Shown here: positions 9,018-17,634 of the stretch, piece after piece
Layout: the number at the start of each line of letters is the position of its first letter
Numbering within the stretch: position 1 is the first letter of the stretch
Origin: Candidatus Iainarchaeum sp.
GTDB lineage: Archaea > Iainarchaeota > Iainarchaeia > Iainarchaeales > VGJJ01
Length of the DNA: 49,129 nt
Assembly: GCA_016198125.1 (NCBI GenBank)
Contig: JACQJG010000009.1
Coordinates: 69,104 to 118,232, forward strand
Direction: 5' to 3'
Position numbers and translations under genes: made by a program
The notes under the pieces: generated by a model
Database searches by the model: none
Told to the model about the DNA's origin: nothing
The model's input: only the letters and a program-made list of their open reading frames with translations

Positions 9018-10394
9018 ATGAAAAAAAAAGTGTTATTAGTGTACCCCTCGTTTTCCTTTGAAGGCTCACTTGTGGAAGACGCCGAATCCACCATGCCTTC
9101 CATTCCATTGCTGTACATTGCAGGTAACTTGGTGTCGGAACACGAGGTCCGATACCTGGACATGAATTTGTCCAAAAAACCCATTGAAGATGAACTGCAA
9201 GCATTCAATCCTGATTTTGTGGCGCTCACCTCTTACGCAGTCAACTTTCCTGAAGCCGTGCGTGTGGCCAAATCCATAAAGTCCAATAACCTTAACACTA
9301 AGATTATTTTGGGCGGCCATCATGCATTGCAGTGTGGCCGGCAAATAGTTGAACAATACCCGGAATTTGACTTTGTATTGCGTGGCGAAGGCGAATTTTC
9401 ATTCAGAGACCTTGTAAACGGGAAAAGCCCGCTTGAAATCCCCGGCTTGCTGTTCAAGGCCAACAATCAAGTCATTGACAACGGTTCTGCCATGGTCCCA
9501 AACTTGGATTCCATTCAGTTTCCTGCACGCGAAATTGTGGACCCCAAGGATTACTCAGAATCGCCTATTTACTATTTGAACGAACCGCACACATTTTTGC
9601 TGAGCTCGAGGGGGTGCATTCATGAATGCACCTTCTGTGATTATGCCAACAAAGACCCTTTGCGGGGAAGAAGCGCGGAGAACGTGCTTGCAGAATTGAG
9701 AGTCATGCAACGCCAGGGCTATAAGGACTTTCGCATCATCGATGAATTGTTCTCGTACAGCAAGCCCCGCGTGAAACAGATTTGCGAGGGCATGGCAAAA
9801 GAAAAAATGGATTTCTCCTGGCATTGCCAGACAAGGGCGGACCTTTTGGATGACGAAATGCTGGACAAAATGGCAGGTGCCGGGTGTTTTTCCATTCAAA
9901 TGGGCGTTGAAACCGGCAGTCAGAGGGTTATGGACAAGATAAAAAAACGCCTCACGCTTGAAACCGTGCAAAAAGGCGTGGACATGGTGAAAAGCCATGG
10001 CATGAAAGCCTACGGTTCGTTCATGCTGGGCTTTCCATTTGAAACGGACGAAGAAAGATATCAAACCATTGAGTTCGCGAAAAGCCTTAATCTAGATATG
10101 GCTTTTTTCAGCATTGTCACCCCGCTGCCCGGGACAGAGTTGTGGAAGGAATCAGGCTTGGATGCCATGAACAATGATGACTTGAAGAAACTGCGCATTT
10201 TTACTCCCGAAGGCTCGTTTGTGGAAAAAGAAAAAATCCAAAAAGTGCACCGAGACGCTGTGAAAGGGTTTTACCTGCGCCCCAAGACCGCGCTCAAAAT
10301 CCTTGCCGATGCAACGCTCAACGGTGCTACGCGCAGAAGGACGCGCTACCTGAAATTCCTGTGGAGCCAAATGCGCAGTCCCACGTATTTTTGA
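9018..10394 (+). CDS. B12-binding-type radical SAM protein
   Basis: Predicted enzyme of 458 residues. The N-terminal cobalamin-type domain includes KVLLVYPSFS, SIPLLYIAGNLV and IILGGHHALQ, followed by FDFVLRGEGE, the common loop before the radical SAM barrel. The cluster motif is CIHECTFC (Cys200, Cys204, Cys207), and the usual FRIIDELFS and IQMGVETGS segments follow. The tail carries GFYLRPKTA, shared in form with the fragment at 1-159 and the next gene. It heads a two-gene plus-strand unit with 10415-11827, divergent from another paralogue. Such clustered enzymes often act in sequence on a lipid or polyketide-like chain; here the substrate is unknown. Confidence 0.85.
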   Translation: MKKKVLLVYPSFSFEGSLVEDAESTMPSIPLLYIAGNLVSEHEVRYLDMNLSKKPIEDELQAFNPDFVALTSYAVNFPEAVRVAKSIKSNNLNTKIILGGHHALQCGRQIVEQYPEFDFVLRGEGEFSFRDLVNGKSPLEIPGLLFKANNQVIDNGSAMVPNLDSIQFPAREIVDPKDYSESPIYYLNEPHTFLLSSRGCIHECTFCDYANKDPLRGRSAENVLAELRVMQRQGYKDFRIIDELFSYSKPRVKQICEGMAKEKMDFSWHCQTRADLLDDEMLDKMAGAGCFSIQMGVETGSQRVMDKIKKRLTLETVQKGVDMVKSHGMKAYGSFMLGFPFETDEERYQTIEFAKSLNLDMAFFSIVTPLPGTELWKESGLDAMNNDDLKKLRIFTPEGSFVEKEKIQKVHRDAVKGFYLRPKTALKILADATLNGATRRRTRYLKFLWSQMRSPTYF

Positions 10395-10414
10395 ATAAAG
10401 GCAAAGGTACTTTT

Positions 10415-11827
10415 ATGAAAGTAGCACTCGTACGGCCTTCCTATCACACGCACATCGTGAGCCCTCCCCTTGGAATGGGATACGTGGCCTCAGCGTTAAA
10501 CCATGCAGGCCATGAAGCCAGAATCATAGACGGTTTAAACCAGGATTTGAATGACGGCCGGATCATTGAAAAAGTCCAGGAATTTGGGGCTCAGCTGGCT
10601 GGAATATATTGCATGTCCGCCTACTTCCTGCGCGCAGTTGAATTGACGCAAAAACTGCATGCGGCTGGAATCAGGGTCATGATGGGCGGCACACAGCCCA
10701 CGTTTTTGCCGGAATTCACCATGCAAAAATCAGGAGTTGACTTCATTGTAAGCGGCGAGGCCGAGGAAACCGTGGTAGAACTTGCGTCCGCGCTGGAGAA
10801 AGGAATTGAAGTGGAAGGCATTCCTGGCGTGTACACGGGCCCTGGAAAAAAGTTTTTTCCCCGCGACAAAGTAGTGGACTTGGACAAGATTCCATTCCCG
10901 GACTGGGAGCAAATTGACCCGCGCACGTACAAGAAAGCACCGCATGGCGGACTCATACGACACTTTCCCTATGCGCCCATCACTTCAACCAGGGGATGTC
11001 CTTACCGGTGCACGTTCTGCGCAAGTCCAAAGTTTTCGCAAAAACAAATTACGTTCAGAAGCCCTGAAAATGTGGTTGCGGAAATTGAACTGCTTGCAGA
11101 CAAGTACGGCGTAAAAGAAATTCACTTTGAAGACGACAACTTTACATTGAAACGCAGCCATGCAGAAGGCGTGTGCAGGCTGTTGATTGAAAAAAACATT
11201 AAAGTGGTATGGGCGTGCCCCAACGGAGTGAGGGCAGACAAGGTTGACCTTGAATTGCTGAGGTTAATGAAAAAAGCAGGGTGCTATTACCTTGCCTTTG
11301 GCATTGAAAGCGGAAACCAAAAAATCCTGGACACTGTCATCAAGGACACCACCCTGGAAAAAATTGAAACCGCGGTAAGGCTTGCAGACCAAGTGGGGAT
11401 CATGACCCAGGGGTTTTTCATTTTTGGACTTCCAGGGGAAACCGAGCAAACCATTGAACAGACCATTGAATTCGCAAAACGCATCCCCCTCACAAGGGCA
11501 CAATTCCTTGTGCTGGATGTAATGCCCGGCACCGCGTTATGGGACGAGTTAAGGTTTGACGAAAAAGTGGACTGGACAAAGAACTCCTACCATGAAATCA
11601 CGTGGACCCCGCCCACAGTGAAACGCGAATCCTTGGAACAGGCCGCGCCGCGCGCATTCAAGGCCTTTTACTTCAGGCCCAGGCAGGCATGGTCCATTCT
11701 CAAGTACATGCGCCCGGAACAAATTCCATTCATCATCCAGCGCGTCCTGGATTACGGGCTGTTAAAATTGCCCGGGAAAAAAACAGGCACTGCATTGCCG
11801 GCCCAGGCATTGAATGACAGCCCATAA
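10415..11827 (+). CDS. B12-binding-type radical SAM protein
   Basis: Predicted enzyme of about 470 residues. MKVALVRPSY, PPLGMGYVASALNHAGH and VMMGGTQPTFLP are the cobalamin-domain landmarks; IVSGEAEETV links to the barrel, where CPYRCTFC gives Cys195, Cys199 and Cys202. HFEDDNFTL and FGIESGNQ are typical downstream strands. The ATG at 10415 was chosen over an upstream in-frame ATG at 10361, which would overlap the previous gene by 34 bases and only add a non-conserved leader. The last 76 bases overlap, tail to tail, the membrane protein gene on the other strand. Probably co-transcribed with 9018-10394 and acting in the same pathway. Confidence 0.86.
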   Translation: MKVALVRPSYHTHIVSPPLGMGYVASALNHAGHEARIIDGLNQDLNDGRIIEKVQEFGAQLAGIYCMSAYFLRAVELTQKLHAAGIRVMMGGTQPTFLPEFTMQKSGVDFIVSGEAEETVVELASALEKGIEVEGIPGVYTGPGKKFFPRDKVVDLDKIPFPDWEQIDPRTYKKAPHGGLIRHFPYAPITSTRGCPYRCTFCASPKFSQKQITFRSPENVVAEIELLADKYGVKEIHFEDDNFTLKRSHAEGVCRLLIEKNIKVVWACPNGVRADKVDLELLRLMKKAGCYYLAFGIESGNQKILDTVIKDTTLEKIETAVRLADQVGIMTQGFFIFGLPGETEQTIEQTIEFAKRIPLTRAQFLVLDVMPGTALWDELRFDEKVDWTKNSYHEITWTPPTVKRESLEQAAPRAFKAFYFRPRQAWSILKYMRPEQIPFIIQRVLDYGLLKLPGKKTGTALPAQALNDSP

Positions 11828-13440
11828 AGGGCATACCGCGCATTCTCATACACGATGGGCAGGTCCAATTCGTTCAGGGTTTTATCCACTACAATGAAAT
11901 CAACCCCTGCTTTTTTCTGCAGGAAAAGAAATGCGTCCAGGGAATTGGATGCGTACGCGTTCAACGCCTCTTTGTAGGATTCAAGCCATTTTTCAGCATA
12001 CCCTGCAGAGAAAACACTGGGCGTTCCATCCTTGCGTACAACGACCACGGAACGTTCGGAATAGGCCCTGAATGCTGAAAAATCATAAGGGGGTACAAGA
12101 AACAGCGCGTCCTTTGATGTATTTTTGCGCGCAAACTCTGCAAGCGCGTGAAAGTTCTCCCAGTCATTGGATGGACTGGCATGCGCGCGCGATTCCAAGT
12201 CATACAATTCCATGCAAACAGGGTTGGTGCACACTTGATTGAGTACAAGTTGATTGTGCGCAGAGGGAAACAAGGCATTGAATGCACTGCCCCAGGGCAT
12301 GAATAAAAGGAATAGCAGTGCAAGCGCGCTTACTTTGGCGCGCACGCCTTTTTCATCAAACAAGCGCGCAAAGAGAAGGGCGCAGAAGGCATACAAAAAC
12401 AAGTACGGAACAGCGCTTGCGCGATGGAATTGAATGGACATGAGGAAGGGTTGAAGGGGCGTGTAAACCGTCAGGGCAAACAAGGCCGTTACAAGAAGCC
12501 CGCTTCCAAGCCATGCCAGGGGAACTGTCAAAGTGGAAAGGGATTTCCTTTCCTGCCCCATTAGAACAAAAAACCCGGCAAGGAATGGAATCAACCCATA
12601 ACCCCAAACCAAAAAGTCTCTTTTCAACGGCCTGAACAAGTGAAACCACGCGTATTCAAGTATTTCCCTGGAAGCCGGCTGAGACGCGTGCAGGAGGTAC
12701 CACCATGCATAGGGCGCCATTCCAATTCCAAAAGCCACGATGTTTGTTCCTTGAATGCGCGCAAAATGAGTGGGAGAAGTTCTCACAAGGCCCCTGTCAA
12801 GCCATGCCTGGGCAATAAAAAACACAAGGAACGCGTGCACGGACGCAAGGGGGTTGAACAGGGCAAGAATGCCCAAAACCAAAAATCCTGCAAGCGTGTA
12901 CCTGGTTTTACGCGTGCGGTTGAACAAAAGCAAGGCTATGGCAATCCATGGAAGGAATGCAAATACAAGCTCTCTTGGAACAAGCCTTCCAATGCTCAAC
13001 CCAAATCCGATGTCTCCAAGTACGGGGCGAACTACGCTTCCAAACAAGGCCATGGCAAAACCAGTGCCATTGCACCGAAGCGTTTTTCCAAGAAAGAAAA
13101 GCCCTGATATGAACAGCACAAAAGCCAGCGTGGACAGCACAAGGTACGCGCGTTGAATAGTGCCAAAAATGCCGATAAAAACTGCGGCCACCCATTGGAA
13201 AGGCGCTGGATAGAATTGTTCGTGGTCCAGCAAAAGAACGTCCCGTGAAAACAATTCGTTGTCCAGCACGCGCAATGCCATGGGAATTTGAAACGCTTCA
13301 TCGCCATCCAAAAAAGGCTCTGCCAGCCTCCCAGAGTACAAGCCCATTCCTGCATTGACAAGCAATGCGATTCCAAGGGCTGCAAGAAAAATGACAAAGG
13401 TGCGGTTCCGCTCAGACATTGAAGGGGACGGCAGGGGCAT
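11752..13440 (-). CDS. Multi-spanning GT-C-like membrane protein with outward C-terminal domain
   Basis: Protein of 562 residues with about 11-12 hydrophobic segments up to roughly residue 385, then a soluble C-terminal domain of about 170 residues. The first loop contains acidic residues (FLDGDEAFQ), as in the catalytic first loop of GT-C glycosyltransferases that use polyprenyl-phosphate sugars. The tail has LFLVPPYDFSAFRAYSERS, also found in modified form (LFVVPPQYTGFRPGSMRS) in the protein at 25533-27404, so the two are paralogues. I recall similar proteins being filed under a domain of unknown function. A TATA-like TTAAAAA on the minus strand at 13465-13472 lies about 28 bases before the ATG. 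Function inferred, not shown. Confidence 0.7.
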   Translation of the reverse strand: MPLPSPSMSERNRTFVIFLAALGIALLVNAGMGLYSGRLAEPFLDGDEAFQIPMALRVLDNELFSRDVLLLDHEQFYPAPFQWVAAVFIGIFGTIQRAYLVLSTLAFVLFISGLFFLGKTLRCNGTGFAMALFGSVVRPVLGDIGFGLSIGRLVPRELVFAFLPWIAIALLLFNRTRKTRYTLAGFLVLGILALFNPLASVHAFLVFFIAQAWLDRGLVRTSPTHFARIQGTNIVAFGIGMAPYAWWYLLHASQPASREILEYAWFHLFRPLKRDFLVWGYGLIPFLAGFFVLMGQERKSLSTLTVPLAWLGSGLLVTALFALTVYTPLQPFLMSIQFHRASAVPYLFLYAFCALLFARLFDEKGVRAKVSALALLFLLFMPWGSAFNALFPSAHNQLVLNQVCTNPVCMELYDLESRAHASPSNDWENFHALAEFARKNTSKDALFLVPPYDFSAFRAYSERSVVVVRKDGTPSVFSAGYAEKWLESYKEALNAYASNSLDAFLFLQKKAGVDFIVVDKTLNELDLPIVYENARYALYGLSFNAWAGNAVPVFFPGNFNSP

Positions 13441-13464
13441 GGTATGGGATTTGCACGCACATGC

Positions 13465-13472
13465 TTTTTAAC
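13465..13472 (-). promoter_or_regulatory. TATA-like element for the membrane protein gene
   Basis: Read on the minus strand this is GTTAAAAA, centred about 28 bases upstream of the ATG at 13440. The plus-strand gene at 13510 is about 42 bases away, so the element fits the minus-strand gene better, though it could serve both. Confidence 0.4.
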
Positions 13473-13509
13473 CCCTGCAGGGCTGAATGCTTGAAACAAG
13501 GTTCTTTGA

Positions 13510-14490
13510 ATGCCGCCTACTGTTCAATGGATTACCTCGGCAGTGCTTGCCGTGCTCGTACTCGGATTATTGGTTTACATGGCAGGCGCGCGTGAAACCC
13601 TGGAAGTCATTTTGTCCATGAATGTTTTGTGGGTGGTTTTTTCACTTGTCATTTACACCCCCGGATGGGTGCTGCGCGGCGTGAGATGGCAAACCATTTT
13701 GCGCGCCCTGCATGCGCGCATTGGATTGAAGGACAGCATTCGCCTGACCTTCATTGCCAACACGGTCAACATCCTGGTTCCGGCAAAGCTTGGAGAACTG
13801 GCCAGGGCTTTTGGTGTGAAAAAAAAGTATGGCATTCCCCTGTCCAAAGGCCTTTCCAGTTTGTTTGTTGACAGGCTCGCGGATTTGATTGCCGTGGTCC
13901 TTGTGGCATTCCTTGGTTTTTGGCTTGCAGCCGAAGCCATTGCCATTCCGTTGTGGGTAGAGCAACTGGTGATTGCCTCACTTGCATTGGCGTTGATTGC
14001 CGCGCTGGGGTTTTTTGTTTTTCTCAAAACCAATTGGATTGAACGCGCCCTTGTAAAAATTCCTTTTTTGCGGGAAAAAAAAGAACGCGTGCATGAAGTG
14101 CTGGGCGCCATGAAGGGAACGTTTGGCACGCGGAGCAGTATTGGAATACTGTTCATTTCATTGGCCATGTGGGTCTTGGATTCAGCGTCCTCCCAGGCCA
14201 TTCTACTCTCAGCCAATTACCAGGCATCCTGGGGGCTTGTGGCATTTGCAGTCATGTGCGGCGCGCTCACCAAAATCGTTCCTCTTACCCCTGGAGGCAT
14301 TGGCATTTACGAAGGCACCATTGCCCTGATTCTTTCCCTGGGCGGCGTGCCCTTCTCTGTGGCGTTATCCGTGGCAGTGGTAGAGCATGCCCTCAAAAAC
14401 GTGTACACTGCGCTTGGAGGGATTGTGTTCCTGCGCCAGATGGGATTAAACCTTGCAGAATTGGAACGTTCGCACCAGAAGCCTATTTAA
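13510..14490 (+). CDS. Flippase-like membrane protein (LPG synthase TM / UPF0104 family)
   Basis: Integral membrane protein of 326 residues with about eight hydrophobic segments. The segment RGVRWQTILRAL, followed by ANTVNILVPAKLGELARAFGV and then FVDRLADLIAVVLV, matches the well-known pattern of the lysylphosphatidylglycerol-synthase transmembrane family (R-x-x-R-W, then the N-x-x-P-x-R/K-x-GE signature). Near the C-terminus LTPGGIGIYEGTI is the second conserved signature. Members are thought to flip or modify lipids and are common next to glycosyltransferases in archaea. It lies 25 bases upstream of a FAD oxidoreductase gene in the same direction. The actual substrate is unknown. Confidence 0.85.
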   Translation: MPPTVQWITSAVLAVLVLGLLVYMAGARETLEVILSMNVLWVVFSLVIYTPGWVLRGVRWQTILRALHARIGLKDSIRLTFIANTVNILVPAKLGELARAFGVKKKYGIPLSKGLSSLFVDRLADLIAVVLVAFLGFWLAAEAIAIPLWVEQLVIASLALALIAALGFFVFLKTNWIERALVKIPFLREKKERVHEVLGAMKGTFGTRSSIGILFISLAMWVLDSASSQAILLSANYQASWGLVAFAVMCGALTKIVPLTPGGIGIYEGTIALILSLGGVPFSVALSVAVVEHALKNVYTALGGIVFLRQMGLNLAELERSHQKPI

Positions 14491-14515
14491 TTCAACCCTG
14501 GCACGGGTTTCAGGT

Positions 14516-15958
14516 ATGCACACCCTTATCCTGGGCGGAGGCCCTGCGGGTCTGACTGCGGGCCTCATGCTCTCGCGGAACAACCACCCTGTAACCATTC
14601 TAGAGAAAGGAAAAAGCGTGGGAGGCCTGGCAAAAACCATTGAATGGAACGGCTTTAAAGTGGATTTTGGCGGCCACCGGTTTTTCACAAAAAACGAGGC
14701 CGTATACAACCTGGTCATTGAACTGTTGAAGGACGAAATTGTGCAAGTAAAGCGCACAAGCCGCATTTACATGGATGGAAAATACTATGATTATCCAGTG
14801 AAACCCGTGCAGGCCCTTTTGAACCTGGGGCCCCTGGCGTCCGTGCAAATCATGCTGGACTATGTGCGCGCGCATGCAGAAAAAGAAAAGAAGCCGGCTG
14901 TAGAAGAATCCTTTGAAGAATGGACCGTGAAAAAGTACGGGCGGAAAATGTATTCCATTTTCTTCAAGGATTATACAGAAAAAGTGTGGGGCATTCCCTG
15001 CAACGAATTGTCCTCCAAGTGGGCCGCGCAGCGCATCAAAGGACTGTCACTGGGAAACATTGTGCGAAACGCCCTAATACCCAAAAAGAAGGCGCGAAAA
15101 ACCAGTTTGATTGGCCAGTTCCTTTACCCCAAGTACGGGTATGGCCGCATTTGGGAGCGCATGCGGGAAGAAATTGTAAAAGACCCTTCCAGCACTGTTG
15201 AGTTGAACGCGTGCGTGTCAAAAATCCACCATGAAGGCAGCCGCGTAACACAAGTGGAATTGGATAACGGAAAAATGCGTGCAGCAGACCAGTTTGTTTC
15301 CACCATTCCCGTCACTGAACTCGTAAAAAGCATGCACCCTGCCGCGCCAAAAGAAGTATTGGAAGCCGCTTCCCAGTTAACGTTCAGGGACTGGATTGGA
15401 GTGAATTTAATCATCAAGGACAGGCGCACGCTTTCCGAAGACACGTGGTTGTACGTGCACACCCACAAGGTTTTATTTGGCCGCATTCAAAACTGGGCGC
15501 ATTGGAGCGAGGATCTTGTTCCGGGAAAGGATGGCAGCATCATGCTGGAATACTTTTGCTATGAAACAGACAACTTGTGGAAGAAAACAGACGCGGAATT
15601 AATTGAGTTTGCCACGCATGAGTTATGCGACGTCCTTGGCCTGGCCAAACGCAAGGAAGTCATCAACGGTTTTGTGCTGCGCGCGCGCAAAACCTACCCC
15701 GTGTACAGGCTTGGGTTTGACGTGCCCTTGCAAAAGCTCAAGGACTACGTGAAAACGTTTGACAACCTGCAAATCATTGGGCGGTATGGAACGTTCAAGT
15801 ACAACAACGCCGACCATTCCATTGAAATGGGATTGAAGGCCGCGGAAAACCTTCTTGGAAAAAAACACGATGTGGACCAGGTCAACACGGAACAGGAATA
15901 CCAGGAAGAAAAAGAAGAAGCCAGCACGGACTATGAAGACGTTGAAAGCGTGGCCTAG
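14516..15958 (+). CDS. FAD-dependent oxidoreductase of the UDP-galactopyranose mutase / PPOX-like group
   Basis: Flavoprotein of 480 residues. It opens MHTLILGGGPAGLTAGLML, a GxGxxG dinucleotide fold, followed by EKGKSVGGLAKT and FGGHRFFTKN, a combination usual in amine-oxidase-superfamily proteins encoded in glycan clusters. Later YGTFKYNNADHSIEMGLKA matches the C-terminal FAD-contact helix. The short acidic tail (about 25 residues) is probably disordered. Relatives include UDP-galactopyranose mutase and protoporphyrinogen oxidase; with no haem genes around, a role in sugar or lipid modification is more likely. The ATG at 14516 was chosen over an upstream in-frame ATG at 14453 inside the preceding gene. 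Confidence 0.8.
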   Translation: MHTLILGGGPAGLTAGLMLSRNNHPVTILEKGKSVGGLAKTIEWNGFKVDFGGHRFFTKNEAVYNLVIELLKDEIVQVKRTSRIYMDGKYYDYPVKPVQALLNLGPLASVQIMLDYVRAHAEKEKKPAVEESFEEWTVKKYGRKMYSIFFKDYTEKVWGIPCNELSSKWAAQRIKGLSLGNIVRNALIPKKKARKTSLIGQFLYPKYGYGRIWERMREEIVKDPSSTVELNACVSKIHHEGSRVTQVELDNGKMRAADQFVSTIPVTELVKSMHPAAPKEVLEAASQLTFRDWIGVNLIIKDRRTLSEDTWLYVHTHKVLFGRIQNWAHWSEDLVPGKDGSIMLEYFCYETDNLWKKTDAELIEFATHELCDVLGLAKRKEVINGFVLRARKTYPVYRLGFDVPLQKLKDYVKTFDNLQIIGRYGTFKYNNADHSIEMGLKAAENLLGKKHDVDQVNTEQEYQEEKEEASTDYEDVESVA

Positions 15959-15970
15959 ACCCCTCCTGTT

Positions 15971-15998
15971 AATATAGTATTTTGATAGTATTTTAATA
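15971..15998 (+). promoter_or_regulatory. AT-rich promoter with a tandem repeat ahead of vapBC
   Basis: The 10-base word ATAGTATTTT occurs at 15974-15983 and again at 15985-15994, an 11-base period, about 12-25 bases before the antitoxin start. The region also supplies TATA-like sequence. VapB antitoxins commonly repress their own promoter by binding repeats, so this is a plausible operator, by inference. Confidence 0.45.
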
Positions 15999-16009
15999 GG
16001 GTGATATGA

Positions 16010-16213
16010 ATGGCCACTCTTACCGTTGAATTCAAAGGCATCCCAGGAGAGGTGCTTGAAGCGCTGGTCAAAGAAGGATATGCAAAAACCAAGGCCGAGG
16101 CCCTGCGGTATGCCCTTCTTCACATTGGAGAAGAATTGGACCTCATAAAAACAAGGTTTCACGTGCGTTCGGAAGAATATGCTTACCGGGAGATCAAAGG
16201 AAGGCGCAAGTAA
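16010..16213 (+). CDS. vapB: VapB-like antitoxin
   Basis: Small protein of 67 residues ending immediately before the PIN-domain toxin gene. It begins TLTVEFKGIPGEVLEALVKEGYAKTKAEALRYAL, a beta strand followed by two helices in ribbon-helix-helix style (strand, then the xxTKAEALRxAL helix), and ends with a charged tail that would bind the toxin. It would neutralise the toxin and repress the operon. The stop codon TAA at 16211-16213 abuts the toxin ATG, supporting translational coupling. Sequence alone cannot exclude an AbrB-type fold, but the helix pattern favours ribbon-helix-helix. Confidence 0.75.
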   Translation: MATLTVEFKGIPGEVLEALVKEGYAKTKAEALRYALLHIGEELDLIKTRFHVRSEEYAYREIKGRRK

Positions 16214-16621
16214 ATGTATGTAGATTCAGACGTCCTGTTTGCATTGCTCAAGCCAAACGACCGGCACTATTCTTTTGCCGCTTACGTGTGCGCTTTGAAG
16301 GATCGTTTTTATTGTTCGGCTGCAGCATTGATGGAGGTCGAAATTGTTGTCAAAAGAGAAATCTCTGACTACGCCAGCCAGCACGTCCTGGAAGCGCTCA
16401 AGCAAAAAATGCCTTCATTAAACATTGTTTCCCTTGACCAAAAAACATTTTTAAAAAGCCAGGAGCTGAGACAACAACTGGGATTGGGGATTTTTGATTC
16501 CATCCATGCGGCAACCGCACTTGCAAAGGACAAGCGCATGGCATCCACCGACCACATCTTTGACCACGTACGCGGCCTTGAGTGTATAAGACCCCCTGCT
16601 TTTTATTCAACGAGTAAATAA
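16214..16621 (+). CDS. vapC: VapC-like PIN-domain ribonuclease toxin
   Basis: Protein of 135 residues with the PIN-domain acidic residues: MYVDSDVLFALL at the N-terminus (Asp4, Asp6), ALMEVEIV near residue 41 and GIFDSIHAATAL near residue 95, plus ASTDHIFDHV near residue 114. These would hold magnesium or manganese for RNA cleavage. It starts directly after the stop codon of the antitoxin gene, so the two form a standard type II toxin-antitoxin pair. Members usually cut tRNA or rRNA, but the target here is unknown. Length is normal. Confidence 0.88.
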   Translation: MYVDSDVLFALLKPNDRHYSFAAYVCALKDRFYCSAAALMEVEIVVKREISDYASQHVLEALKQKMPSLNIVSLDQKTFLKSQELRQQLGLGIFDSIHAATALAKDKRMASTDHIFDHVRGLECIRPPAFYSTSK

Positions 16622-16825
16622 CTAAAGCATTCCCTCCATGTGGAAACGCTTTTTTAAAACCCGGTTTCAGCCGTGGTGCTGATTCCTTGGATGCATTCAA
16701 CGCTTGCCGTTGAACACGAACACGCAGCCACACGTGACAATTAAAGGGATCGACAAGAAACAAAAAACGATTTTCGAGACGTTGGATGGAGATACCCATA
16801 AAAAGACTGAGAAGAAGAGGCTCGT

Positions 16826-17542
16826 ATGACTGAACTATTTCAGGATTTTGCGTTGATCCAAGTCGATCATCTGGATCGAGCGATAGTAAGGGAACTCTAT
16901 CAGATGATAATGGAAAAAAATATCGATGATCCCGTATTTTTGCATGAGTGCAGGGAAAAGCTGGTCCGATCCATCCGATATGGAAGACAGGCTATCCTAC
17001 GCACCACTCAACCGGGGGATTTGGTTTTATTCGAAACCCCCGAAAAGGAAAATTACATTTCTTTTTTGTCAAAAACACATAAAACGGATTCTCCCGAACT
17101 GCGCCGGATATGGGAACTTGTTTTGAATCTACACTATAACATTTATTGGCAATTGTCGCAATTTGCTGAAAAAAACAAAAGAATGGTGGGCACGCTGGAA
17201 TCATCCGCCATTGACCGGTTACGAAAACTTGTCGCCCGTTCATATTCTCTTAAAATGCGCGATCAATACCGGTTGGAGTATCTTATCGCCAATGGCCGCA
17301 GCCAATCGATGATTCGCCGCATCAGCCGGCGAAAACCCGCGGCCATTGTCACGGCTGCAGGTCATGCCTGGTTCATTGAAAAAAAAATGAATCCGAAAAA
17401 AGTTTGTTGGAGCGATACGAGTAAACGGTTCTTTGTTTTACGAAATCCACAAAATTATTCCACTATTTTTCGATGGATTGAAGAACGATACAAGAAATTT
17501 AAACAGGTACGAAAACGGTTGCAACAAAAAAGGGGGCGATAA
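16826..17542 (+). CDS. Orphan protein, possibly TraB/Tiki-like
   Basis: Protein of 238 residues that I do not recognise with confidence. It has no signal peptide or membrane segment, and the C-terminal 40 residues are strongly basic. The segments GDLVLFETPEKE (about residues 64-75) and AIVTAAGHAWFIEKK (about 172-186) vaguely recall the first acidic strand and the GxxH motif of TraB/GumN-type proteins; this is a weak resemblance. Base and codon use is AT-richer than the neighbours, with many CGA, GAT and TAT codons, suggesting transfer. A TATA-like ATAAAAAG lies about 25 bases before the ATG. It stands alone between VapBC and a frameshifted small gene. Confidence 0.5.
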   Translation: MTELFQDFALIQVDHLDRAIVRELYQMIMEKNIDDPVFLHECREKLVRSIRYGRQAILRTTQPGDLVLFETPEKENYISFLSKTHKTDSPELRRIWELVLNLHYNIYWQLSQFAEKNKRMVGTLESSAIDRLRKLVARSYSLKMRDQYRLEYLIANGRSQSMIRRISRRKPAAIVTAAGHAWFIEKKMNPKKVCWSDTSKRFFVLRNPQNYSTIFRWIEERYKKFKQVRKRLQQKRGR

Positions 17543-17545
17543 AAA

Positions 17546-17599
17546 AAAAGTAAGGGAATAAAAATAAATAAAGGAATGGAAAAAAATCCCCTTACCCTT
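17546..17599 (+). terminator. Imperfect hairpin after the orphan gene
   Basis: AAAAGTAAGGGAAT at 17546-17559 can pair with ATCCCCTTACCCTT at 17586-17599 (about 11 of 14 positions), with an A-rich loop between. It directly follows the stop codon of the orphan gene, as a terminator or processing hairpin would. There is no strong T tract on the plus strand. Confidence 0.3.
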
Positions 17600-17634
17600 T
17601 CAACCCGTCGTACACGGCTGGAATTCCGCCCACG

